Assembly: GCA_936450465.1 (NCBI GenBank)
Contig: OW388299.1
Location: forward strand, 37,831,548-37,895,547
Source of the DNA: Gibbula magus
Taxonomy: Eukaryota > Mollusca > Gastropoda > Trochida > Trochidae
Length of the DNA: 64,000 bases
Direction of reading: 5' to 3'
Shown: positions 25,801 through 38,250 of the stretch, piece by piece
How the letters are laid out: every line of letters starts with the position of its first letter
Numbering within the stretch: the stretch's first letter is position 1
Program-made: the position numbers and the translations under genes
The notes under the pieces: generated by a model
Seen by the model: the letters and a program-made list of their open reading frames with translations, nothing else
Told to the model about the DNA's origin: nothing
Databases searched by the model: none

Positions 25801-28800
25801 GAGGTAGAAAAGTTATATATTTTCAAAATATAACCTTTCTACCTCACTCGATGAGATAAACATGGTATTAGTCAAGAAAAGACAGATATCCTCTATATAT
25901 TCAATGTTTTGGATATAAAATATAATAAGCTGGGTGTACCATAACTTTTTCTGTTGAGTATGCCCCTTCCTAACCTCACTGATATATCACCAGGGAGGGG
26001 ACCTAGACATGAAGATCACAGAGTGTAAGAAATCCAAGTCAACGTTTGATGAACGAACAGTCCTTGACTGGCTGGTACAGCTACTACTGGCGGTTCAATA
26101 CATGCACAGTCGCCGCGTCCTACATCGGGATCTCAAAACAAGGTAGGGCCTGTTTATAGTCTGAGGTACTCATCCTATCGTACACTACTCCGCACATCAC
26201 ATCTGGTGGTCCAAAACATGCATAGCTGCTGAGTGTTGCATCAGGATCATTGGGATCATCAGGATCATCAGGATCTCTAAGAAATTCATAAGATCCAGAA
26301 TTTTCAAAAGGGAAGATTCACTCTTTGAAATAGGAGGTAGGGGGAGTGGGTCACTTTTGGGGTCCATCAAATTTTCATGAAAAATATTCAAAAGGGAGGG
26401 GTTCTAACCCCTTCACCCCTCTGGATCTGCCACTGAAAGTTGAGGTCATCAGAGATTATATCCATGGGTGTAATGTGTAGATATTTACTACTGGTATGTA
26501 CGCTATGTTTTTGTAACTCTCTTTCATGACAGAAATTCTGCCACAAATTCTTATTATCTTATCGCTTTTTGAATCTCCATTAACTAAATCTAGAACAGAA
26601 TCAGATTCCAGTTCGGTTTTACAAACTTCCAGAAAAATATTCATAAGAAACAACATGGTGAAGATAACAGAATTTTGAATATTTCTCTTACTCAAAAAAT
26701 GTTATTTTATCTCTTTTTTAACCTCAATTCAAGTAATAAAAGTAGAGGAAAATATTCAATATTTAAAAAGCAATCAACACACATTTTACTGCACATTCAT
26801 ATTCAGAAACTTGTATTCCAGGAACATATTCATAAGGAACAACATGGTGAAGATCGGAGACTTTGGTATATCTCGCATATTAATGAGTACAACAGACAAA
26901 GCGTCCACCTTCACAGGAACCCCGTACTTCATGAGTCCCGAGGTCCTCAAACACGACGGATACAACTCAAAGTCAGACGTCTGGTGAGGATATTTTTGTA
27001 GATCACTAATGGTATGGTTCTTAATTTAGTTTCTAAGAGGCTGAATTTAAGAAATATTTTGGTTTTGGCATTGTGGGCGTTCCCAGAATATTTTGACATT
27101 GTAGGTAAAAGTTTAACACTAATGTCTGTATCTCTTTAGTGTCCCAGTCAGTTATTCTAGTCATGAATAATAAGGCGAAAATAAATTATATTTGTTTCAC
27201 ACCATAATGAAATCTCCTACGATGATTTTGAAAAATTTTGAAGAAGAATTTTTTTTCTCAGAATCCCTCCACTCAATTAAAAATGTTGCCAAATATTACT
27301 GACAAACTTTGATTTGACTGAAAGATATATTTTCATGAGGTTTTACAGGAGAGATTTGTTTGAATAGAATAAATATGTGAATGTCTCATCAAACTGAATT
27401 CTAAATGTCCTCTCAACTCTCTCAGTTCTCTCAACTTCATGAATGGATATGATCCTGGTTTTCGAGCTAGTAATATCATGTTACATTACTCACATGAATC
27501 TATCTTTGTCAGTAATATTTGACTTTAATCCATGTTTCCCGGCCCCCAGGTCTATTGGATGTATCCTGTATGAACTGTGTGCCCTGGAACATGCATTTAA
27601 TGGTCAGGGCTTGATGGGAGTCATGTATAAAATAGTGGAAGGAAAACCGCCAGATTTGCCAAAAAAGTATTCCAAGGATCTCAATAAAGTATTTCAAAAG
27701 TAAGTTTCATTTTACATTCTTAATCTGACATATGTTGTTGAACTTATTTGATAAGTTATTTGAGATACATGTTTTAATTTCAAACCTCTTGTCGCAAACT
27801 TAGCATCACTGTTCACATTTACTGTAATTTGAACAAATCTCTGCATTTACTCCTTGGAATATTAACATCTTTAAGGCTATAACGATTAAGAAATAAGGGC
27901 TGTATGACAGCATGTTAACTCTGTACTTTTATCTGGGCTGGTAACTGTTTAATTTTACCTTGAAGTTTGACAAAATCCTACTTTCAGGCAAGTAATTTTG
28001 GGCGGACTTTGTACACTGCTATTGACTTTGCATTGAATTTGGAATATAAAATGTTTTTTAACCCTCAGAATGTTGACAAAAAATCCAGATGAAAGGCCGT
28101 CAGCATCCGAGGTTACAAAACTGCCATATGTAGCCAATCACATATCGGTAAGTTTCTGCCAACCAATAGGAATACTCGATTAGTTAGCATTGGTATTATT
28201 AACTTATTTGTCATTTATCGTTTCCCTGCATGTCTTCAAATGTTCCCTGTGTAAGGTTTGTGAAAGATGTTACGAATTAATTTGACTCAAGTGCAAGTTT
28301 TGAAAACTGATCCAAGATCTGCCTTCAATCCTTGTGATAACATTATAATCCAGAAATTATTCACCATTAGCATTTATATAATTTAGGAGTCATTCTCACA
28401 GATTTATCGACTCACCATCATGAGTAACAAGCAAATGTTTATCACAGAAAATGAAGGACACGTTATCGGAGGAGTACCGCAGCAAACATTATGGGAGTCA
28501 ACAAAACGCAGAGAAAGACGCAGATGAAATCGCTCAACTTCTGTAAGTCAACTCATTATTTATGTTATATAAAACCTTCCAAGTTTATCAAGTGCAAAGA
28601 TAGCCTCAAAGTACTTGACATACACCTTAACTTTGGAGCAATTGCTACCATAGAGGTCATGTCAGGTGACCTCTTATCCAGCCAGTCAGCAACGAGGCTA
28701 GGACGCCATCGGACTGACTTGAGTTGACATACAAAACACCACCATGCTATATCTAAGAAGGCCTCTGATTGGCTGAATATATTGAAGGTGAAAGGTCAGA

Positions 28801-31800
28801 GTGACGCTCACCTGACATGACCTAAGATCAACGAGTGGGTACGATTTCTACATTTGATCTTATTTAAGTAAGATTAATACACACTGACCATTGACAATGC
28901 AGTTTTGACCCAACTTCTTCACTGATCCAGGATTTTGTAAAGATCTTGTATAATTTTGTATAAAAAATTGGTGATGCATGTAGTATAATTTGAACTCTCT
29001 GGATCCGTCAATGGTTTATTGTTGAGGACTGATCCTACATTTAAGATTATTCAACAGTGAAATTTGGATTTGAGTTAACTTTATGAGAGATTTAATGCAA
29101 TGATGCTGAACATGTTCTTTATTTCAGTCGTGAGAAGTCCCACATTGAGGATTTACGGAAGACGACAATAAAGCAGGACACTGTAAAGCCTTCCCATAAA
29201 AACATGTCAGCCCGGGAGAGGATGAGACTACGCAAACTAGAGGAGGCAGATAGGAGAGCTCGCGTTCTTGGGTGAGTTATCTCCCTTTATCAGGTTTTGG
29301 TTAAGTTAGTATTTATAGCAAATAATTCTTCTTATTTCATCACATCTTGTCTAAATAACTATTGATCTTCTAATTATGTTGATCAGGATAAGAAATATTA
29401 ACCATAATGTTGCAGAGAGCAGGCTAAAGTGCAGTTACAACAGAACAACATCAGACGAACGGCTATCAAAGAATCTTTAAGTAAAACCTCGGTAAGTCAA
29501 ATATCTTTCACCTTCATGACACAATCATAAACATTGGATTTCAAAGTAATTGAAAACTTCATCAATCAATATATGAAGAAGCATCTATCTTTACCATATT
29601 TGTGAAAAGTTTTGAAATTTGTGTAATTCTACTTCACTCAAAGAGAAAATCTTTTCAAGAATAACCAGGCAATGAGCTCTGCTGGAAGCATTAGTAAAAT
29701 CTCCGAACCAAATATCATCCATTTTCATCCAAATGCAATTTTGCATCCAGGAGTTATTACACATTTGTTGTAAGCTCTAGATCTATGTGTGACATATCAT
29801 GTTCCCCCAGGTGCCGGTCTGGGCGGGGGGAGACGGGGAGGGACCCAAGGTGAGGGCAGCACTCACACACGACAAGGCAGTGAGGGACGGATCTCGGTAC
29901 TCCGGATATTCTGAATACTCCAGCTACTCTGACCGGTTACATACTGTTCCTGGTAGGTGATGTTCTACCACGGTTTGAAATCAGCTTGAATAGAAGCCAG
30001 TCTGAAAGTGTTTCCTTGTTAAGGCTAAATAAAAACGTGAAATGTTTTTCGGGCATCGGAATATAACAGTTTTTTATTGCCTATTAAAAATTATGAATTT
30101 GTGCTACTAAAGTGCATTTGTCCACCCAATATATGGGTCTGCAAGAAACGATGAGTTTCCGTTGTGTATACTTCTAGGCTCTAGCACTTCTAAGCTATAA
30201 CTTGATGGGGGTAAAATATTTACTCCCTTGTCATTATTTGTTCCAACAAAAATATAAATAAAATCCTACCACCCCTGTGACTTTTGAAAACAAAATCACT
30301 GAGAAACATTTAACTCTTTTTATGTAGCCTAATAGATCCAAAATTTAATAAAAACCTATCAAATGTGTCCAGAGGAAACTAATGATTGCAGACTGACGGA
30401 CAGGGTTTATTTCATACATTGATCATATCTCACGTCATGATAGCATGCACTGGTTTCTTGATAGTCTAACTGACTGAGCTGAGTCTATTGTGTACTCTCC
30501 CGAGAGTTGATGTACTTTTCAAATATATATTGGTAAATATGTAGTGTAAATAATATTTACCTCAGAAATACCGAATTACATGATTTTATCACAATTTTAC
30601 TAACCATTGAAACAATTTAATTTGTGATTTCCATTGTTTGTATAATGAAGATACTCGAATGAATAAATGATTTTGATAAAATAATAGCATGTGGTATTTA
30701 AATCTGACTGACATATTGGTTAAAAGCATACAAAGGATCAAATTTCTTTTCTTGTTCTCAATTTGCATAAAATAGTCAAAAAAGAGAGAAAAGAAATATA
30801 AACACCTTCTCAAGATAAGGGTGATTGAGATTGTTCAAATCTTCCAACTCTTTAAAATTCCTGAATTCACCTAAGCTTTCCCAAGTATTTTGATAATAAT
30901 ATTAAAATCAAATCAGGCACTAGCTAAAGTATTAAAGTATTGGACAATTTAGATTTTCTTCCATGTCTAGAGCTCTGATCTAAGGTAGGCAATATAGACT
31001 GTAGATTGCTCTCACGTGATAGCTAGCTTCTCTGTACTGACCTAGTTTTCCTCTGCTAAGCTCACGCCTACCGCCTTCCTGAGGAAGATGAGGAGGAAGA
31101 GGATTTTCCGACGGTTATTGCTCGCGAAGTGCGCACTGTTGGATACTCGTCCTCTCCTCACATGCACTTTGACCCCGGAGATAGACCAATCACGCCCTTG
31201 CGGGATAAAATGGTTTACGATGTCAATAACTCATCATTAGATTTTAAAGATGGTGGGTATACCCAACCAAGTAATTTTTAATGTTTATTTAATTTTTCCT
31301 TTACCAAAATTTCTTTCTAATGAGTGAGTTTATTTCTGGTTTCAAAATTAATTTTTTTCACATTTATTTTCTATGTATATTTTGTTCTCTTTTTAGCTCA
31401 TCAGGCCTGAAAGGCCCGATGGGCTTATGGCATGGGATGTCGTCCGTCCATCCGTCCGTCCGTCCATCCGTCCGTCCGTAAACTTTTCACTTTTTCGACT
31501 TCTTCTCCAGAACCAATGAATCGAGAGAACTGAAATTTTATGTACAGAGTCCTTGGCCCATGGGGATTCTAAATTGTAGATTTGGTGACCCTGTGACCCC
31601 AAATACGGGCCCCAGGGGTCTTAACCTATAAAGCTATTTTCATCTTCTTCTCCAGAACCAATGACTCCAGAGATCTGAAATTGTATGTACAGACTCCTTG
31701 GCCAATTGGGATTCTAAATTGTAGATTTGGTGACCCTGTGACCCCAAATAAGGGCCCCAGGGGTCATAACCTAAAAAGCTATTTTCATCTTCTTCTCCAG

Positions 31801-34800
31801 AACCAATGACTCCAGAGAGCTGAAATTATATGTACATATTCCTTGGCTAATGGGGATTCTAAATTGTAGATTTGGTGACCCTGTGACCCCAAATAAGGGC
31901 CTCACAGGCCATTACCTAAAATCCTGTTTTCATCTTTTTCTCCGGAACAAAAAGACCTAGAAGGCTGTGATATTGTATGGAAACTCTTTAGTAAATGGGG
32001 ATTCTAACTTGTAAATTTGGTGACCCTGTGACCACAAATATGGGCCACAGCCTAAAAAACCTTTGAAAATGAAGTTTGAACTGATATTTTATGACTACTT
32101 CAATCACTTTATTTGAAATATAAGTCGACTTGAGATAACAATCTACATTGTGGACATGTTTGTCAAATTGATGTCATCAATGTGAAATGAGAACTATTGA
32201 ATAGCCTATGAACTGAAAATTGTGACAAGTCATAAAGGACTAAATTGAAGACGGTTAAGAATTCTATTATTTTACATGAGATATGTGAACTGCATATGAC
32301 TGGTGATGAAATGATAAGATAAGATTATTTTCATCTTCCTCTCCAGAACGAAAAGACCTAGAAGGTCGTCATGTTGTGTAATGAGTCTTTAGCCAATGGA
32401 GATTCTAAATTGTAGATTTGGTGACGCTGTGGCCCCAAATAAGTGCCTCATAGGCCATTACCTTAAATTATGTTTTCATCTTTTTCTCCGGAACAAAAAG
32501 ATCTAGAACGCTGTAATATTGTATGCAAACTCTGTTGTAATATTGTATGCAAACTCTTTAGCCAATGGGGATTCTAACTTGTAAATTTGGTGATTCTGTG
32601 ACCCCAAATATTGGCCACAGCCTAAAAAACCTTTGAAAATGAATTTTGAACTGATATTTTATGACTACTTCAATGACTTTATTTGAAATGTATGTTGACT
32701 TGAGATAACAATCTACATTGTGGACATGTTTGTCAAATTGATGTTATCCATGTGAAATGAGAACTATTGAATAGCCTATGACCTAAAAGTTGTGACAAGT
32801 CATAAAGGACTAAATTGAAGAGAAGTTAAAAATTCTATTATTTTACTTGAGATATGTGAACTGCATATGACTGGTGATGAAATGATAAGATAAGATTATT
32901 TTCATCTTCTTCTCCAGAACGAAATCCCAATGAGTGTAGAGAGCTGAAATTTTATGTACATGACTGAGCAATGACTTATTATGTGATATCTTAACCTTTT
33001 CCTTAGGGATAATTAATAACATGATTTCTGATGAGCTTCAGAGCCAGTGGCTCTATTTTTTTTTCTTCATGTGGATTGATTTTCTTTATACTTTCTAACT
33101 TTCTTTGATAGAAATTAACTACTTTTAGTAACTTTTCAAGTTGCACATATTACATTTCTTTGCTTATTATTTCGCATGACACATTTTAAATCACTTCTGT
33201 TTGCTTTATTTGCTTATTTGGTTCACATTTAGTTTGCCTTTTAGATTTTATCATGTTTTGAATTTGTTTTCCAGGTTTAATGATTCATTTAATAAAGATT
33301 TCATTTAAATCTTTATGTCAAAGTAATCTTTGTTGGATTTGGGGAAAATGTAAAATAATGTTATTGGTTTCATGTATGCTGTATTGCTGTAACATGAAGT
33401 AGGGAGTTCACACTTTTACAAAATGTCTGAAATCAGAAACTTCTTTATCTTTGTCATAAACAAATTTAAGAAATTGAAAAGTATCTAGGAGAAAGACAGT
33501 TGAAAAACAAAAACATTTATCTATCTATTATACAAGAAAAACAGTGATTTTGAAATTTTTCACCCAGGAGTGCCTCACAATAGCTTTTTGGACTACGGTA
33601 AACCTTTTCTGCCAGGTCAAGGATATAGAAAGGCAGTTTTTGTAAAAAGAAATGATGATTACTGAAAATTAAAAAAAAAAAAAAAGTATCTTCTTTGGTC
33701 TATGTACTCAATAATGCTAATTGCTAACGGTACCCTTAGCCCATAGATGTAACATTTAGTTACAATACCCTCTAATGTATATTTCTTTCGGAGAAAATTT
33801 TTTTTTAAATTTAAAAAGAGATAAAATAAGAAAAAGATTTATTTTAATGTTCGCCCCCCAGGAGTCCCTGATGACCCAGTGCTGGCGGAGACGTATTACT
33901 CTCAGTTCGCGGAGTTTGAGAAGGATGATGAGAAGGATGACGATGACAAGGATGACGGCCTGGGTGCAGAGATGTACGACAGTTACGATGACGATGATGA
34001 CATTGTGATGAATGGGGACGAGGAGCACACCCTGGTGGGAGATGAGGAAACTTTGTACGAAGTTGAGAATTTTATTCAGTGTCTTGAGGGGGCACTCGAC
34101 AAACCCGAGGGTAGGACTCTTACTTCCTTTATCTCACATTGAAATGTGCTCTGTCTACAAAAACTGAGACAAATATATAACATCTGTACAGGCTAATACT
34201 TTTATGTAAAACAATTTCTGAATGTAAAATAATTATACCAATTTCAGATGAATGAACCGTACTTTCCCCCTTGTATTTGAAATACATGGAAAAATCATAA
34301 TTTGTTTAGATTAAATTAAATTTAATACTTTCAATTCAGTTTCATTCACTGTGAAGCATTGGATCCTGATGACATATTTAAGTAATGGTAGATATAGTAA
34401 AGTTTTGATTGACATATCACAAGATGAAGAAAGTTATGATTATACCCCCGATTACGCTGTAAGGCGGGGAAAAGACATATAGTATATAGCGTTCATTCTG
34501 TCTGTCTGTCCGTCCATCTGTCTGTTGTCTGTCACAAAACTTTGTGCAGAGCATATTTCTCAAACTCATACATGCTAGCTTTACCAAACTTGCTACACAT
34601 GTTAGCCATGATCTCTAGTTATGCCTTTTGAGGGTTAGACCGATTTCTGAATTTTATTTTTTTCTGTTTCCATGGAAACATGACCAAATAGTGACTCTGT
34701 AAGGAAGTCATTTTGTGCGGAGCATATCTCCAAAACTAAGCATTCTAGCGTCACCAAACTTGCTACACATGTTAACCATGATCTCTTGTTGTGCCTTTTG

Positions 34801-36315
34801 AGGGTTAGACCGATTTCTGAATTTTATTTTTGCTGTTTCCATGGAAACATGACCAAATAGTGACTCTGTAAGGAAGTCATTTTGTGCGGAGCATATTTCT
34901 AAAACTATACATGCTAGCTCCACCAAACTTGCTACACATGTTAGCCATGATCTCTTGTTGTGCCTTTTGAGGGTTAGATCAATTTCTGAATTTTTATTTT
35001 TTGCGGTTTCCATAGAAACAAGACTAAAACAGTGACTCTTTAAAAGAGTCATTTGTGCAGAACATATTTCTCACACTATGTAGTTGTAGCTTCACCAAAC
35101 TTGCCATGCATGTTAACCATGATCTCTAGTTCTGCCTTTTGAGGGTTAGATCGATTTTTGAATGTTCTTTTTTTTTGCGGTTTCCATGGAAACATGACCA
35201 AACAGTTACTTAATAAGAAACTAATTTCGTGATTTCCCAAACTATACATTCTAGCTACACCAAACTTCTACACATGTCAACCATGATGCCTAGATCGATG
35301 TGCCTTTTGAGGATTAGACCTATTTCTGAATATTATTTTTGGCAGTTCCCATGACTTAACAGTTATCTCTGGTATTGTACATTCGCTATTCATTCAACTT
35401 TACACACAGGTTAGTCATTTCCATAGTTGTGCCTTTCTTATTTTCAGTTATGTCAAACTATATTTGGAAGCGGGAGTATGTGAGCTGTGCTCGCTTCTAC
35501 ACTTGTTCATATATAAACCATACAAAATATCAGTCCATCACTTTCCTTTGGTTTCAAAACATGATACCACAGATGTTGGTTATCTATTCCCTGTTATTAT
35601 ATTCCGTTTATGTACTGATTTCTTGTAATTTATATTTTGCAGAGAAAACGGTAACGGTGACTGACGACACTGTGCTGGGAGCATATGGTCCCCATGCTCG
35701 AGATATGAAGATCAAGAATCTCAGAGCGTATCCTTGCACTTGAATTAACTAAACAATACCGTCCATTTCCACATGTTATTTGCAAGATTTGCTGACTAAT
35801 AAGCTTCAGATTGCCAAGCACCAAGATTCTGTTTGAAACAGTTGTTTTGCTATTTGAAGCAGGAGTATAATATATGCTATTTTGGTCCCTTGTCTTGTTG
35901 ACTTACATATGTTCTGGCTCTCCAAAAAGTTGTCATCATCTGACTTGGCTTTTAGATCTATATTAAAATCTATGAAGAAATTTAATACTTGAGGAGAAAA
36001 ATGCAATATTGATCTCATTTATGATAAAGAAGTAAACATACACAAATCTTGATTTTCGAACATTTCAAAGTTCTCTTACACTTCTTGATGGAAAGTGTTT
36101 ATGATCCTTAACTTCTCTACAGTGAATGTGAAGGAATCCTGGGTAAGGAGAAGTTTGATAAGGCGTACAAATACCTACAGAACGCACGCTATGGGAAGGG
36201 TGACAAGAATGAGAAGGACATTATGAAAGGTTTACGCGAATTTGTCAAAAACCCCTCGGACTGTTTCCTAGTGGACCAGCTACTCTTTCTGGAAGAACAA
36301 GCCAAGATGAGCTAA
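19852..36315 (+). CDS. NEK11: NIMA-related serine/threonine kinase NEK11
   Basis: Fifteen exons give 684 codons: 19852-19994, 24924-25089, 25994-26142, 26822-26983, 27550-27699, 28069-28147, 28448-28542, 29128-29271, 29416-29491, 29811-29952, 31061-31252, 33568-33597, 33862-34110, 35643-35727, 36123-36315. All junctions are GT-AG and phases join. Kinase residues: glycine loop GSGNFG (29-34), beta-3 Lys52 in VLKEI, HRD (147-149) with Asn154, DFG (166-168), and TPYFMSPE as the APE region (186-193), so it looks catalytically intact. A conserved ARERMRLRKLEEA helix follows the kinase domain; the tail has an aspartate-rich stretch (33862-34110) and ends with SDCFLVDQLLFLEEQ, both as in vertebrate NEK11 (about 645 aa). 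An in-frame TGA at 19819 supports the ATG. Known family role: G2/M and DNA-damage checkpoint kinase. The first intron (4.9 kb) holds a 2.4-kb repeat element. Confidence 0.95.
20214..22575 (+). mobile_element. modular repeat element, family A, full length
   Basis: It opens TTTTTTAGCTCATC with a stem-loop (AGCTCATCTGGCC, loop TGAAA, GGCCCGATGGGCT), then CCGTCC repeats and CTGTAAACTTTTCGC. Tandem modules containing CTTCTCCAGAACCAATGACTC, TTCTAAATTGTA and GACCCTGTGACCCCAAAT follow. The interior is diverged, and the right end is CCTGATGAGCTACAGAGG then CCATGGCTCTATTTTTT (22540-22575), inverted against the head at AGCTCATCAGG. It lies in NEK11 intron 1. No protein is encoded. Confidence 0.75.
25495..25751. 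mobile_element. MITE with TATTATATGA ends and two CRE palindromes
   Basis: The left end TTATATTATATGACGAGCAG is inverted against the right end GGATAATATCATATAATAAA. Two TGACGTCA palindromes lie at 25609-25616 and 25650-25657. The terminal motif matches the element at 62592-62952. It lies in NEK11 intron 2. Confidence 0.6.
25755..25893. repeat. long foldback hairpin, arms ~60 bp
   Basis: The left arm runs AATATCCGTC, TTCTTGAC, ATACCATGTTTATCTCATC, TGAGGTAGAAA, GTTATAT. The right arm is its reverse complement with few mismatches, around a tiny AT loop near 25822. It abuts the MITE at 25495-25751. Confidence 0.8.
26627..26690 (+). pseudogene. decayed duplicate of NEK11 exon 4 start
   Basis: About 190 bp upstream of real exon 4 (26822) lies a near copy of its acceptor and first 40 bases (shared ATATTCATAAG and AACAACATGGTGAAGAT). 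In the exon's phase it would read IFIRNNMVKIT-E-F and then TGA, so the DFG motif is lost. It is a broken partial exon duplication and is not used in the gene model. Confidence 0.75.
28640..28880. mobile_element. ~300-bp MITE with CACCTGACATGACCT arms, copy 2
   Basis: The inverted inner arms CATAGAGGTCATGTCAGGTG (28649 onward) and CTCACCTGACATGACCTAAG, and the flank GTACGATTT..TTATTTAAGTAAGATT, match copy 1 at 18573-18868 in the opposite orientation. It sits about 100 bp after the 28448-28542 exon of NEK11. Confidence 0.65.
31390..33064 (+). mobile_element. modular repeat element, family A, copy 2
   Basis: The head TTTTTAGCTCATCAGGCCTG with the GGCCCGATGGGCT stem is followed by CCGTCCATCC repeats. 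Modules of about 145 bp start at TCTTCTCCAG near 31501, 31645, 31791 and 31936. The later interior, including GAGAACTATTGAATAGCC, is itself present twice (about 32190 and 32760). The tail is CTGATGAGCTTCAGAGCC then GTGGCTCTATTTTT. It lies in the intron between NEK11 exons 11 and 12. Confidence 0.75.
33568..33597 (+). other. NEK11: 30-nt microexon of NEK11
   Basis: CTTTTTCACCCAG-like acceptor context precedes 33568, and a GTAAAC donor follows 33597. Phase is 1 on both sides, so the exon can be skipped without a frameshift. It adds the residues VPHNSFLDY between split glycines. The next exon also begins G-V-P, so it may be a small duplicated segment. Use is inferred from splice signals and frame only. 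Confidence 0.55.
34441..35420. mobile_element. modular repeat element, family C
   Basis: The left end ACCCCCGATTACGCTGTAAG then GCGGGG can form a CCCCG/CGGGG stem, and CTGTCTGTCCGTCC microsatellite follows. Five modules of about 170 bp begin near 34540, 34712, 34881, 35052 and 35222, with GAGCATATTTCT, CACCAAACTTGCTACACATG and GCCTTTTGAGGGTTAGA. It lies in the NEK11 intron upstream of exon 35643-35727. No reading frame is supported. Confidence 0.7.
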
Positions 36316-36575
36316 CGGGATATACCTCTGAATGAACTTTTGCTCATGAAGCCAACTAATGACAAGGATGTACTGTTGCTCAGTCGGTGGGATTAATGTG
36401 GAGAGACAACTATCACCGAGGACTAAAGATACGAATGACATTGTGAAGTTGTGGAATTATTTGACACCTCTCAACTGTTAACTTGCTTGATAAAGAATAA
36501 TCCACACGCCTCAATGTGCTGTCTAAATGAACCCGGCGAACAACTTGATTCCTGATTCCTGTGATCCAGGTGGTC

Positions 36576-36680
36576 GTTGCACAAATCAACCTTAACACTA
36601 AGGTTAACCTTAGTTCCATCCTTTAACATTGCACAAAGGCTACCTTAGTGACTTAAGGATACCTTAGTGTTTTGTGCAAC
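36576..36680. mobile_element. 105-bp palindromic MITE, GTTGCACAAA ends
   Basis: GTTGCACAAA at the left is mirrored by TTTTGTGCAAC at the right, with ACCTTA/TAAGG pairs between. It lies in the likely NEK11 3' UTR. Confidence 0.75.
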
Positions 36681-36992
36681 AGCACCTAGTCCTCCAGGAA
36701 AAGTTTGACTACATATATATGCTTATGATATACTACATATAATAAGCACATTGGGGGTTGGAGGAGGGGGACTTATTTATTCATCAGACTGAAAAGTTTG
36801 ATTTCATGTTTCAGCAGTTGGATGCTAATCCCTGTCAACTGTTATATCTTCATCATTATCAAAGCTCTGGAAATGCATACCAAATTTTCTGTAATAAGTA
36901 TTTTGGGAGGAGGCCGGGAAGTGGGAGAGCGGGAGGGGAAGGGGGCAATGTTACCATGTATGTTTTGGACACGCCATTCAAAGTTCGACAAT

Positions 36993-36998
36993 AATAAA
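36993..36998 (+). terminator. candidate poly(A) signal of NEK11
   Basis: This AATAAA lies about 680 bp after the NEK11 stop codon. Another candidate is near 39905. No transcript evidence is available. Confidence 0.4.
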
Positions 36999-37826
36999 TA
37001 TACGCTCCATTGATATTTTATTTGACACTCATACTAGGCACTTATTGGAGGTCCCACACTTGGAGATGCAGCGCTGATTTGATAAACAACTGATTTAAAG
37101 GCTGGTGCGTCGAGTCCCAGCATTTATTAAAGGAAATGTGGTATTATGTGAGCAACTCATGCTGACTTCAGCAGCAAGTTATTGATGAATGCATGTTAAT
37201 CCTTTGGTTGTCACGAGTTTGATAGTATCCACAATCTTGTTGTGACTGTCCACTTTACATCATTGCTGTCTCAAGGAATCAAATCATAACTAATGATTTA
37301 TGATATGCTTTGTTAACCAGGGGCTAAGGATTTTTCTTGAAAAAATTGTATAAAGATGGTAATATAAACGACCCTACTCCTAAATATTAATCAAGTGGTT
37401 TTCTTTTATTGAAATTAATCATGTATTTTGAAATCCTTCTTTCTATCCATATTTATTTTACTGTGATACATATATTTCACTGTCTGAAACTCTACATTTA
37501 TATGACTTTGAAACCAATGTATGAAAAAAGATCATCTGAATACCTATACATATCATAAATCTTTTACCAATTGCCCTGCGATGTTATATTTCAAACACTG
37601 GCTTATGTTCAAGGTGGGCAAATATTTATTTCAGCGAGAGCTCAGGCTCTACCTTATTCAATGATTTATTGTATCTAAAACAGAATAAAATCTAGTATAG
37701 GTTTGACATGAAGATTTATATATTTGTCAACTGCTGTTGAAAAGTTATTTCAATGAAATAACTTGCAATAAGTTTTGCTTTTCAGTTTGACATGATTAAA
37801 CACAATTTTCATTGTTGTAGAAGTCT

Positions 37827-38250
37827 CAGTCTGATTAAAATTTGTAAAAATAATGCATCTACCGGGATACGAACTGGTTCTGTAGATTCCTTGCCAGGAG
37901 GTCTGAGAACGTCCTGTATAGGCTTGTGTTCCGAACCAGTTTAGCGCAGACGAAGCCCAGTCAAATAGCTGACCAATCACATTATCATTTTTAAACGGTC
38001 GCCGTTTTGAAAGGATTTGGAACAGACATATGGATAGCTACTTGGAGTTATCTGCCCCTAGCTTCCCGCACCAAAAGCTTTTGTTGGAGGTCTTGTGATT
38101 GGTTTAATAACTGAATTCTCTCTGAATCCTCTACAGGCTGTTATCAGACGTTTTTGCAAGGAAACCTCCCAACAAAATGAGTTCGTATCCCGATAGAAGC
38201 ACAATTTGTAATTTTTATTCCTCGGAAAACCATTGATTTTAATCAGACTG
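37827..38250. mobile_element. Mutator-like MITE, copy 1, with 9-bp target duplication
   Basis: The termini are CAGTCTGATTAAAA and TTTTAATCAGACTG. The sequence TAGAAGTCT flanks both sides exactly (37818-37826 and 38251-38259), a 9-bp target duplication typical of Mutator-like transposition. The interior carries GGGATACGAACT near both ends. It is non-coding, hence non-autonomous. Confidence 0.85.

Noticed and set aside
33756..34028. Minus-strand hydrophobic frame opposite the acidic NEK11 exon
   Set aside because: The complement of an Asp-rich (GAT/GAC) coding stretch always gives Ile/Val-rich frames; the plus frame splices correctly in NEK11.
34708..35052. Minus-strand frame with repeated FGHVSMETAKIK phrases
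   Set aside because: It results from the 170-bp modules of the family C element and is not a protein repeat.
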